A stretch of 6,246 nt of DNA, taken from contig NZ_DCLL01000011.1 in the NCBI RefSeq assembly GCF_002321025.1, forward strand, positions 1 to 6,246, read 5' to 3'. The position numbers were made by a program, and so were the translations under genes. Below, one piece after another: positions 1-6,246 of the stretch. Position 1 is the stretch's first letter, and each line of letters starts with the position of its first letter. This DNA is from Acinetobacter lwoffii. GTDB taxonomy: Bacteria; Pseudomonadota; Gammaproteobacteria; Pseudomonadales; Moraxellaceae. Under the pieces are notes generated by a model, which had not been told where the DNA came from, made no database searches, and saw only the letters and a program-made list of their open reading frames with translations.

Positions 1-58
1 TCATTTGAAAATTATATCGCTAAAAAAGCCTTTACAGATAGGTTTGTGCAACAAAGCC
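1..58. mobile_element. Probable end of an insertion sequence (IS5/IS903-like), cut by the window edge
   Basis: Read on the minus strand from base 58, the sequence begins GGCTTTGTTGCACAAA (58 down to 43). Its first ten bases equal the start of the IS903 terminal inverted repeat as I remember it (GGCTTTGTTGAATAAATC), and GGCTTTGTTG ends are common in that IS5 subgroup. The segment sits just outside the valS terminator, where an insertion would do no harm. Reading inward on the minus strand there is a perfect TATAAT (16 to 11) and an ATG (4 to 2), which could be the transposase start, although it would then be nearly leaderless. If the element stops at 58, the flanking 9 bases (59-67) would be the expected target duplication. 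The other end and the transposase lie outside the window, so the family is an inference from one short end. Confidence 0.4.
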
Positions 59-72
59 AGAATAATTTCAAA

Positions 73-104
73 GTATAAAGGGCTGAATAATCAGCCCTTT
101 ATAC
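73..104 (-). terminator. valS terminator hairpin
   Basis: A perfect 14-bp inverted repeat: left arm 73-86 (GTATAAAGGGCTGA), 4-base loop 87-90, right arm 91-104. It lies 26 bases beyond the valS stop codon. On the valS transcript the stem ends in CCCUUUAUAC followed by UUUGAAAUUAUU, so the U-tract is interrupted but present. On the plus strand the tail is poorer in U, so I assign it to valS. The symmetric A/U-flanked stem could still act weakly in both directions. Confidence 0.8.
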
Positions 105-130
105 ACAAATTAGATCAAACTAACAACACA

Positions 131-3025
131 TTAAAGCGCTGCAATCTGCTCCATATTCGCTTTAATCTTCGCTAACTGATCAGCAAACTCAGCAAGTTTT
201 ACTTTCTCGCCTTCAACCACAGCAGCAGGTGCTTTCGCGACAAAACCTTCATTGCCAAGTTTAGTGGCAATTTGGTCATGTTGCTTTTGAATCTTGTCTA
301 AGTCTTTTTGTAGGCGACCCAATTCCGCTTTCGGGTCAATTAAGCCCTTCATTGGAACGTATACAGATACGTGACCAACAACAGATGAAGAAGATAATGG
401 TGGTTGCTCGCCATCAGCCAAGAAGGTAATGCTTTCAACTTTCGCCAATGCTTTGAACAACGGTTCAATACGTGCAATCTGCGCTTTTTCAGCATCAGTC
501 GTATTTTGCAGCAGAACAGGCAACAAGCGTGCATTACCTAAGCCCATTTCACCACGGATGTTACGTACTGCACCAATCAAACCTTGCAGCCATTGCATAT
601 CTGCTTCAGCCTGGTCATTAATCAATGCTTGCTCAGCAACCGGGTACGGCGCCAACATAATGGTTTCGCCAGTAATACCGAGTTTAGGCGCAAGTGTTTG
701 CCAGATTTCTTCAGTCAGATAAGGCATCAACGGATGAGCCAAACGTAAAGACGCTTCCATCACCGAAAGAAGAACACGACGTACTTCAGCTTTACGCTCT
801 TTCGATACATTTTCATCATTCAGAACCGGTTTGGTTAACTCAACATACCAGTCACAGTATTCATTCCAGATGAACTCGTAAATCGCTTGCGCAGCCAGAT
901 CTAAACGGTAGGTTGCAAATGCTGTTTGCACCGCTTGTTCCGCTTTTTGCAGACGGCTTACGATCCATTGTTCAGGCAATTCCCAAAGGTCTTGACGTGC
1001 TTCTGAACCAATCGTTTGACCTTCGACATTCATCATCACGAAACGCGTTGCGTTCCAGATCTTGTTGGCAAAGTTACGGTAACCTTCAACACGTTTCATG
1101 TCGAACTTGATGTCACGACCAGTGTTTGCAAGCGCACAGAAGGTGAAACGAACTGCATCGGTACCGTAAGACTGAATCCCTTCAGGGAATTCTTTACGGG
1201 TTGATTTTTCAATCTTCGCTGCCTGTTTCGGGTTCATCAAACCTGTGGTACGTTTTTGTACCAGCGTTTCAAGATCCACACCGTCAATCAAGTCTAATGG
1301 GTCAAGGACGTTACCCTTAGATTTAGACATCTTCTGACCTTCGCCATCACGAACCAAACCGTGAACGTACACAGTTTTAAACGGTACTTGTGGCGTACCA
1401 TCTTCATTCTTCATGAAGTGCATGGTCAGCATGATCATGCGGGCAACCCAGAAGAAGATGATGTCAAAACCTGTCACCAATACATCTGTTGGGTGGAAGG
1501 TATTCAAGAAGTAGTTTGCTTTGTCTTTTGCTTCGTCGCCAGTCCAGCCTAAAGTTGAGAATGTCCAGAGACCTGAAGAGAACCATGTATCGAGTACATC
1601 TTCGTCTTGGTTCAACTCAACGTCGGCAGGGATGTTGTTTTTCGCGCGAACTTCAGCTTCGTCACGACCAACGTAAACATTACCTTCCGCATCGTACCAA
1701 GCAGGGATACGGTGACCCCACCACAATTGACGCGAGATACACCAGTCTTGAATGTTGTTCATCCATGCCATGTACATGTTGCTGTACTGTTCAGGTACGA
1801 ACTTGATGTCGCCATCTTTCACTGCTTTAATTGCAGGTTCAGCAAGTGGTGCAATCTTCACATACCATTGGTCAGTCAATAGAGGCTCAACAATCACGCC
1901 TGAACGGTCACCGCGAGGTGGTTTCAATGTGTAAGGTTGGATCTGGTCTAACCAGCCTTCCGCTTCCGCTTGTTCAACAATCTTCTTACGTGCTTCAAAA
2001 CGCTCTAAACCAACATATTCACTAGGCGCAGGAATGGTTTTAGAAATTTGTTCGCCGGCTTTTGCGATGTATTCAAACTCAGCCAACACTTCAGCATTTT
2101 TGTTGAAGATGTTGATGATTGGCAATTCACAACGTTTACCCACTTCATAGTCATTGAAGTCGTGTGCAGGGGTGATTTTTACACAGCCTGTACCGAATTC
2201 TTTATCGACATATTCGTCTTTAACGATAGGAACCGCACGACCGGTAATCGGCAGGATAATATTTTTACCCACCAAATCTGCATAGCGTTCATCATCAAGC
2301 GCAACGGCAACAGCTGTATCACCCAACAATGTTTCAGGACGCGTCGTTGCAACCACGATGTGATCTTTACCATCGTGTGTGCGTAGTGACTTATCTTTAA
2401 AGAAGTATTTGAAGTGCCAGAGTGAACCTGCTTCTTCTTTATCAGACTCAACTTCTAAGTCAGAAAGGGCAGTTTGCAGTTTAGGATCCCAGTTCACCAG
2501 GCGCTTACCGCGGTAGATCAGGCCTTCTTCATGCAGTTTTACAAACACTTCTTTTACCGCGTTTGATAAACCATCATCCATGGTGAAGCGTTCACGAGAC
2601 CAGTCTACAGAAGAACCCAAACGACGAATTTGACGGGTGATGTTACCGCCAGATTGTTCTTTCCATTCCCAAACTTTTTCGATGAATTTTTCACGACCTA
2701 GGTCATGACGGCTAACCCCTTGCGCACCCAACTGACGCTCTACAACCATTTGCGTTGCAATACCTGCGTGGTCAGTACCCGGTTGCCATAAGGTATTTTT
2801 ACCAGACATACGGTTAAAACGGGTTAAGGCATCCATGATGGCATTGTTAAAACCATGACCCATGTGCAGGCTACCAGTGACATTTGGTGGCGGAATCATG
2901 ATACAGAAAGATTCGCCTTTTTCAGACGGCTTAAAGTAGCCACGCTCTTCCCAAGTTTGGTACCATTTTTTCTCGATCTCGGTCGGATCGTAGGTTGTCG
3001 CGATATTTTGCGCTGAGTCAGTCAT
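131..3025 (-). CDS. valS: Valine--tRNA ligase (valyl-tRNA synthetase)
   Basis: Cytoplasmic class Ia aminoacyl-tRNA synthetase that charges tRNA-Val with valine using ATP and hydrolyses mischarged threonyl-tRNA-Val. The 964 residues match the usual family length (about 950 in E. coli). Visible landmarks: the HIGH signature as HMGH at residues 54-57 within PPNVTGSLHMGH; the CP1 editing domain at about 190-410, with TTRPETLLGDTAVAV (227-241) and the GTGCVKITPAHDFNDYE block (278-294); the DWCISRQLWWGHRIPAW block (427-443); and KMSKS at 565-569. The anticodon-binding helical domain follows from about 680 to 830. The charged C-terminal helices (about 895-964) fit the tRNA-contacting coiled coil. 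I chose the ATG at 3025 because the N-terminus then runs straight into the conserved Y-DPTEIEKKW start. No clear Shine-Dalgarno precedes it. All catalytic motifs are intact, and the gene is monocistronic as far as the window shows. Confidence 0.98.
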   Translation of the reverse strand: MTDSAQNIATTYDPTEIEKKWYQTWEERGYFKPSEKGESFCIMIPPPNVTGSLHMGHGFNNAIMDALTRFNRMSGKNTLWQPGTDHAGIATQMVVERQLGAQGVSRHDLGREKFIEKVWEWKEQSGGNITRQIRRLGSSVDWSRERFTMDDGLSNAVKEVFVKLHEEGLIYRGKRLVNWDPKLQTALSDLEVESDKEEAGSLWHFKYFFKDKSLRTHDGKDHIVVATTRPETLLGDTAVAVALDDERYADLVGKNIILPITGRAVPIVKDEYVDKEFGTGCVKITPAHDFNDYEVGKRCELPIINIFNKNAEVLAEFEYIAKAGEQISKTIPAPSEYVGLERFEARKKIVEQAEAEGWLDQIQPYTLKPPRGDRSGVIVEPLLTDQWYVKIAPLAEPAIKAVKDGDIKFVPEQYSNMYMAWMNNIQDWCISRQLWWGHRIPAWYDAEGNVYVGRDEAEVRAKNNIPADVELNQDEDVLDTWFSSGLWTFSTLGWTGDEAKDKANYFLNTFHPTDVLVTGFDIIFFWVARMIMLTMHFMKNEDGTPQVPFKTVYVHGLVRDGEGQKMSKSKGNVLDPLDLIDGVDLETLVQKRTTGLMNPKQAAKIEKSTRKEFPEGIQSYGTDAVRFTFCALANTGRDIKFDMKRVEGYRNFANKIWNATRFVMMNVEGQTIGSEARQDLWELPEQWIVSRLQKAEQAVQTAFATYRLDLAAQAIYEFIWNEYCDWYVELTKPVLNDENVSKERKAEVRRVLLSVMEASLRLAHPLMPYLTEEIWQTLAPKLGITGETIMLAPYPVAEQALINDQAEADMQWLQGLIGAVRNIRGEMGLGNARLLPVLLQNTTDAEKAQIARIEPLFKALAKVESITFLADGEQPPLSSSSVVGHVSVYVPMKGLIDPKAELGRLQKDLDKIQKQHDQIATKLGNEGFVAKAPAAVVEGEKVKLAEFADQLAKIKANMEQIAAL

Positions 3026-3063
3026 AGTCTAAACAGATCAAAAGTGAATGAAAAATTGGCTCT

Positions 3064-3094
3064 ATTGTAGCAAAAAAAATAGTGCATGCGGCAG
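3064..3094 (-). promoter_or_regulatory. Candidate valS promoter
   Basis: On the minus strand a TACAAT -10 box lies at 3069-3064, 38 bases upstream of the valS ATG, preceded by a run of T. The -35 is poor: CTGCCG at 3094-3089 with 19-bp spacing is the best I find. Transcription would start near 3057, giving a leader of about 30 bases. The -10 is credible and the -35 is not. Confidence 0.4.
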
Positions 3095-3115
3095 CTTAAC
3101 CAAATGCAAACTTTA

Positions 3116-3125
3116 GCCAATTGGC
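3116..3125. promoter_or_regulatory. Palindrome over the -35 of the rightward promoter (possible operator)
   Basis: GCCAATTGGC is a perfect 10-bp palindrome. It shares five bases (3121-3125) with the TTGGCA -35 box of the promoter that reads into the gene at 3201. A bound protein here would block that promoter. It is short, and no regulator gene lies next to it, so an operator role is only a possibility. Confidence 0.3.
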
Positions 3126-3149
3126 ATGTATAGCAACTCATCGTATGAT
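3121..3149 (+). promoter_or_regulatory. Sigma70 promoter for the 3201-4699 two-gene unit
   Basis: TTGGCA at 3121-3126 and TATGAT at 3144-3149 are separated by exactly 17 bases, and each box matches five of six consensus positions. Transcription should start near 3156, leaving a leader of about 45 bases before the ATG at 3201. The promoter is divergent to the valS promoter, with about 27 bases between the two -35 regions. It also argues against an earlier in-frame ATG at 3126, which falls inside the promoter. Confidence 0.75.
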
Positions 3150-3187
3150 AGAACGATAAAAAAACGCGACTCATCGCAGCATATCAA

Positions 3188-3193
3188 AAAGGA
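3188..3193 (+). promoter_or_regulatory. Ribosome binding site fixing the start at 3201
   Basis: AAAGGA ends 7 bases before the ATG at 3201, which is good spacing. The longer in-frame start at 3126 has no such site and would begin upstream of the predicted transcript start. This site therefore decides in favour of the 223-aa protein. Confidence 0.75.
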
Positions 3194-3200
3194 TAATAAG

Positions 3201-3872
3201 ATGAGCTATAGCATTTCCCTGAAGCTTCAACCTGAAACTCATCAGCGCTTTAAAGACCTTCATTTCCGATTAAATGCGGGCGAGCAAAACAGTCTGGCCA
3301 GACCCTTAGGTGAAAATCTGGCCGATATGGCCTGTGAAATTATTGACCAGATTTTTGGTCAGGTGGTGCAACTGGCCAACTCACCGGACAGTGAGTCTGA
3401 AAAAGTGATTCAGCAGATTATTCATACAACGCGTAAATATATGCCCTGGTCGGTTTCCTTATTTGGCAATGAACGGCTCATGCCAATGGTGAATTACCTG
3501 CATCAAATGACTTATGAACAGGCCGGTGATGCTTTTATGCGTTATCCGGTGGAAAAGATGCTGGTGATGGAACTGCTCGGCTGTGTTGACCAGATGAAAA
3601 ATGGTAATCACCAGTATGTATCACCCGCTTTAAAAGCTTTTACTCAGGTGGTCGATCAAGGGGTGACGCATTTAATCCGTGAACCGAAAAAAATGTTGAA
3701 ATTTAATGTGGTGGTCGATAAAACCTTGAATGGGGTGATTCATTTAACCACCCAGTTAGGCTATAAACGTTTTGACAAGCTCGGTAGCATCTATGATGCC
3801 GATACCATGAGTTATTATTTTGAGCATTTGCTGGCATTTCTGGAAGATGAAATGCCGCACCATATTCATTAA
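3201..3872 (+). CDS. Conserved-looking hypothetical protein, 223 aa, unknown function
   Basis: I do not recognise this family. The open frame reaches back to an ATG at 3126, but I start it at 3201 because of the ribosome binding site at 3188-3193 and because the promoter boxes cover 3126. The protein has no signal peptide, no hydrophobic membrane-spanning segment and no obvious nucleotide- or metal-binding motif, so it is probably cytosolic. It looks mostly helical, with alternating charged and hydrophobic residues: an N-terminal part with LKLQPETHQRFKDL (7-20), a helix-rich middle (36-60 and 65-80), then LMPMVNYLHQMTYEQAG (93-109), and a C-terminal stretch rich in aromatic and acidic residues (197-219) that ends with four histidines among its last five residues bar one isoleucine (HHIH). 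The SDR gene follows after only 20 bases, so the two are probably co-transcribed and may act together. Coding composition is like its neighbours, with no sign of decay. Confidence 0.8.
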   Translation: MSYSISLKLQPETHQRFKDLHFRLNAGEQNSLARPLGENLADMACEIIDQIFGQVVQLANSPDSESEKVIQQIIHTTRKYMPWSVSLFGNERLMPMVNYLHQMTYEQAGDAFMRYPVEKMLVMELLGCVDQMKNGNHQYVSPALKAFTQVVDQGVTHLIREPKKMLKFNVVVDKTLNGVIHLTTQLGYKRFDKLGSIYDADTMSYYFEHLLAFLEDEMPHHIH

Positions 3873-3892
3873 AACAAGGGAAATAGGATTTC

Positions 3893-4699
3893 ATGGCGAA
3901 AGTTGAAGACTTAAATGGAAAAGTGGTCTGGATTACCGGCGCATCTTCAGGAATTGGCAAGGCGATCGCACAGCAATGTGCTGCACTCGGAGCACAGGTG
4001 GTACTGACTGCACGCCGGCATGAAGAACTGGAAAATGTTCGCCAAAGTCTCACCAATCCGGGTCAGCATATTTCAGTCATTGCCGATATCACGGATGAAA
4101 GCCAGGTTCGTCATGCCTATGAACAGGTTTTGCAACAAAAAGGCCGGATTGACTGGCTGATTAACAATGCCGGACTTAGCCAGCGTGCCCTGATTGCAGA
4201 TACCACCATGCAGACTGAACGAGCCATTATGGAAGTCGATTACTTTTCTCAGGTGTTTCTTACCAAAATGGTATTGCCAACCTTTCTGGCACAAAAATCA
4301 GGTCGTATCGTCTTTATTTCCAGTGTGGCAGGTTTGCTCGGCACCCAGTATCGCGCATCCTATTCCGCAGCCAAAGCAGCGATTCATATGTGGGCTAACA
4401 GCTTGCGTGCGGAAGTTGCTGATCAGGGTGTTCAGGTCTCGGTGATTTTTCCGGGCTTTGTTCAAACCAATGTCTCATTTAATGCTTTAAATGGGGAAGG
4501 CAAGCCACAAGCCAAGCAGGATGAAGCGATTGAAAATGGGTTGTCGGCAGAAGATTTTGCCCGTCAAAGCGTACAAGCCTTGCAGTGCGGCGAAGAATAT
4601 ATTGTGATTGGCGGCAAGAAAGAAAAACTCGGTGTGCTGGTTTCGCGTATTTCACCCAAGGTGCTATACAAAATGATTCGTAAAACCAAGGTTAAATAA
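3893..4699 (+). CDS. Short-chain dehydrogenase/reductase (SDR), classical, DHRS7-like
   Basis: A 268-aa NAD(P)(H)-dependent oxidoreductase of the classical SDR superfamily; the substrate cannot be told from sequence. The Rossmann fold shows the dinucleotide motif TGASSGIG at 15-22, NNAG at 91-94, catalytic Ser144 (in ISSVAG), and Tyr157 and Lys161 in the YSAAK motif. PGFVQTN (187-193) closes the active site. Arg41-Arg42 after the second beta strand suggests preference for NADP(H). The layout around LTKMVLPTF and SLRAEV resembles the DHRS7/DHRS7B-like branch, which often acts on lipid or steroid-like carbonyls; this is inference. The tetrad asparagine position holds Asp116 (MEVDYF). The C-terminus is strongly basic (residues 255-268) and could touch membranes or anionic ligands. 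Translation probably uses TAGGA at 3884-3888 or AAGGGA at 3876-3881. It is the second gene of the unit starting at 3201. Confidence 0.92.
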   Translation: MAKVEDLNGKVVWITGASSGIGKAIAQQCAALGAQVVLTARRHEELENVRQSLTNPGQHISVIADITDESQVRHAYEQVLQQKGRIDWLINNAGLSQRALIADTTMQTERAIMEVDYFSQVFLTKMVLPTFLAQKSGRIVFISSVAGLLGTQYRASYSAAKAAIHMWANSLRAEVADQGVQVSVIFPGFVQTNVSFNALNGEGKPQAKQDEAIENGLSAEDFARQSVQALQCGEEYIVIGGKKEKLGVLVSRISPKVLYKMIRKTKVK

Positions 4700-4710
4700 A
4701 TCATCCAGAG

Positions 4711-4738
4711 TAAAAAAGGGCAGTAGCGCCCTTTTTTA
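4711..4738 (+). terminator. Intrinsic terminator after the SDR gene
   Basis: Stem arms 4711-4721 (TAAAAAAGGGC) and 4728-4738 (GCCCTTTTTTA) pair perfectly over 11 bp around a 6-base loop, and the six T residues form the U-tract. It begins 12 bases after the SDR stop codon. Transcription of the two-gene unit should end here, which separates it from the glutaminase gene. Confidence 0.9.
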
Positions 4739-4779
4739 TGTCTCTTAAAACATCAACAAAAATAACAATACTTAAAAAT

Positions 4780-4802
4780 GCAATTCATTTCTGGAGAATT
4801 GC
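4780..4802 (+). repeat. Small inverted repeat upstream of the glutaminase gene
   Basis: GCAATTC at 4780-4786 and GAATTGC at 4796-4802 form a perfect 7-bp inverted repeat with a 9-base spacer. No U-tract follows, so it is not a terminator. It lies about 120 bases before the glutaminase ATG and could be an operator half-site pair or a leader hairpin. I found no convincing sigma70 promoter in 4739-4922. The best -10 is TATGTT at 4880-4885, without a good -35. Confidence 0.35.
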
Positions 4803-4922
4803 CCATAAAGGGAATGCAGCCGATAACATGGATATGCAGAAAATTACCTTTTCACTCTGGTACTTAAGCCAAAAGCCGGTATGTTAATTAAAAATAACAG
4901 CCAACTGGAATAAGCTCATTCG

Positions 4923-6197
4923 ATGAAAACCCCGGTGCCCGATTATCTCCAGCATGTATTAACGGTCTGTCATGATAATGATCAGGGCGCTTTGGCTGAC
5001 TATATCCCTGAACTGGCAGCGGTAGATCCAAACAAGTTCGCCTTGGCGCTGACCACGGTGGATGGCACGATCTATTCTACGGGAGATGATGCAACCGAAT
5101 TTACCATGCAGTCAATGTCCAAACCTTTTGCCTATGCCTTGGCATTGCAGCATTTGGGGATTAGCGCTGTGCTGGAAAAGGTCGGCGTTGAACCTTCAGG
5201 GGAGGCTTTTAATCAGATTTCACTGGATAAAGAAACCAATCTTCCCAAAAATCCAATGATTAACTCGGGAGCGATCACTACACATTCTTTGATTCCTGTA
5301 CAAAAAGGGATTTCTCGTGCGGAATGCTTGCGCCGTTTTTTAAGTGAGCTGGCAGGACGTCAACTGGAATTCGACAAGCAGGTATATAAGTCTGAAGTCA
5401 AAACTGCATTCCGGAACCTGTCGATTGGTTACATGCTGCGTACCGTAGGGGTACTGGATTCGGATCCGGTAGAAATCGTCAATGGATATATCAAGCAATG
5501 TGCGATTAAGGTGACGGTCAAAGATCTGGCAAATATCTGTAGTGTGCTCGCCAATGGTGGTGTTCAGGCCAAAACTGGCAAACAGTTGTTAGAGCGTGAT
5601 GTCGTGCGCCAAGTGCTCAGCGTGATGATGACCTGTGGCATGTATGATGCGGCGGGTGACTGGCTGACGACGGTCGGCATTCCTGCCAAAAGTGGGGTGT
5701 CGGGCGGAATTATCGGGGTATTGCCTGGGCAGGTGGGAATTGTGGTTTTTTCTCCTAAAATTGATGAGCATGGGCATAGTGTACGTGGCGTAGATATTTT
5801 TGAGCGTTTGTCGCGGGACATGGGCTTGCATCTGATGGAAGGGACGCCATCGGCACAGACCATTTTGCAAAGTCGTTATACGGCAGGTAAGAACAATGAC
5901 ATTGTCGTATATGAGCTGCGCGGCGTGTTGCAATTTACCGAGTCGGAAATGTTGCTGCGGATCTTGCAGGATGAGCCAGATGCTACAACTCGTATAGTCT
6001 TAGACCTGACCAATTTAACTTTGATTCATGATGTAGGTGCACGCATGTTATTTGAAGGCGTCAAACGATTACAAGCGGATGGACACAAAGTGGTAGTTAT
6101 TGATTCAGAAGGTGTATTGAGTGAAGAGCAGGTAAAAGGCAATAAGCGGGTAGTGGTAACAGAAGAGCTAGAGCGCTATTTGGACAAGTTTCATTAA
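4923..6197 (+). CDS. glsA: Serine-dependent glutaminase with C-terminal STAS domain
   Basis: Hydrolyses L-glutamine to L-glutamate and ammonia in the cytosol. Residues 1 to about 305 form the beta-lactamase-like glutaminase domain. The catalytic SxxK motif is Ser64-Met-Ser-Lys67. The other substrate and active-site positions known from E. coli YneH/YbaS-type enzymes are present: Asn114 (MINSGA), Glu158 (KSEVKTA), Asn165 (RN), Tyr189, Tyr241 (GMYDAAGD) and Val259 (KSGVSGGI). A linker of about 15 residues leads to a STAS domain (about 324-420; VYELRGVLQFTE, then IVLDLTNLTLIHDVGARML). E. coli glutaminases are about 310 residues and lack this domain, whereas longer glutaminases with such a tail occur in other bacteria. 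The start at 4923 aligns with the family N-terminus, but the Shine-Dalgarno is weak (TGGAA at 4906-4910, 12 bases upstream). The gene stands alone after the terminator at 4711-4738. No sign of truncation. Confidence 0.95.
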   Translation: MKTPVPDYLQHVLTVCHDNDQGALADYIPELAAVDPNKFALALTTVDGTIYSTGDDATEFTMQSMSKPFAYALALQHLGISAVLEKVGVEPSGEAFNQISLDKETNLPKNPMINSGAITTHSLIPVQKGISRAECLRRFLSELAGRQLEFDKQVYKSEVKTAFRNLSIGYMLRTVGVLDSDPVEIVNGYIKQCAIKVTVKDLANICSVLANGGVQAKTGKQLLERDVVRQVLSVMMTCGMYDAAGDWLTTVGIPAKSGVSGGIIGVLPGQVGIVVFSPKIDEHGHSVRGVDIFERLSRDMGLHLMEGTPSAQTILQSRYTAGKNNDIVVYELRGVLQFTESEMLLRILQDEPDATTRIVLDLTNLTLIHDVGARMLFEGVKRLQADGHKVVVIDSEGVLSEEQVKGNKRVVVTEELERYLDKFH

Positions 6198-6246
6198 GCC
6201 ACATCCATAGGAATGAGTATGCCTTTCCTCTGTACACGACAAAAAT

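Noticed and set aside
1..78. Plus-strand frame 1 open from the left edge to TAA at 76-78, as the end of a partial gene
   Set aside because: It is only 25 codons long, runs straight across the IS-like terminal repeat, and stops inside the terminator stem. Frame 2 is also open there, so openness means little.
2048..2386. 112-codon plus-strand ORF opposite valS, and several similar ones at 429-2025
   Set aside because: These are antisense shadows of the valS coding frame. They have low-complexity, Cys/Phe/Ile-rich or Arg/Ser-rich translations, no ribosome sites and no domains.
3126..3200. 25-residue N-terminal extension of the 223-aa protein starting at ATG 3126
   Set aside because: The ATG lies within the promoter (-35 at 3121-3126, -10 at 3144-3149) and has no ribosome site. 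The extension is rich in Ser, Lys and Asp with no domain character, while the ATG at 3201 has a well-placed AAAGGA.
4778..4867. 29-codon ORF on the plus strand between the SDR and glutaminase genes
   Set aside because: It has no Shine-Dalgarno, is not in frame with the glutaminase, and resembles nothing I know. The length is within chance expectation.
5564..5933. Overlapping minus-strand ORFs of 99 and 114 codons opposite glsA
   Set aside because: They overlap each other and lie wholly within the well-supported glutaminase frame. Their translations are Pro/Thr/Ser-rich with no recognisable motif.
6209..6229. AGGAA/TTCCT inverted repeat after glsA as a terminator
   Set aside because: A 5-bp stem with an 11-base loop and no following U-tract is too weak to call.

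Overview
The window looks like chromosomal DNA of a gammaproteobacterium, most likely an Acinetobacter or close relative (Moraxellaceae). This rests on the ValS and serine-dependent glutaminase sequences, the moderately AT-rich intergenic DNA and remembered resemblance to Acinetobacter proteins. No database search was possible, so the genus is an inference.

Layout from left to right. Bases 1-58 look like the outer end of an insertion sequence: their terminal 16 bases read on the minus strand resemble IS5/IS903-type inverted repeats. Next comes a perfect 14-bp stem-loop terminator (73-104), then valS on the minus strand (131-3025; full-length valyl-tRNA synthetase). A 175-bp divergent intergenic region (3026-3200) holds a candidate valS promoter facing left and a very good sigma70 promoter facing right. 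The rightward promoter has a 10-bp palindrome overlapping its -35 box. It drives a two-gene unit: an unrecognised 223-aa protein (3201-3872) and, 20 bp later, an NADP(H)-type short-chain dehydrogenase/reductase (3893-4699). A strong intrinsic terminator (4711-4738) closes the unit. After a 223-bp spacer with a small inverted repeat comes a 424-aa glutaminase with a C-terminal STAS domain (4923-6197). The last 49 bases may hold the tail of a convergent minus-strand gene.

Functionally this is mostly ordinary core and near-core genome: one essential translation gene, a small unit of an unknown protein plus an oxidoreductase, and an independent glutamine-hydrolysing enzyme. I see no CRISPR array, tRNA, toxin-antitoxin pair, phage gene or defence system. 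The points most worth a second look are the IS-like left edge, the palindrome-overlapped promoter and uncharacterised gene of the unknown/SDR unit, the Asn-to-Asp change in the SDR catalytic tetrad, and the glutaminase STAS domain that lacks the usual phosphorylatable serine.
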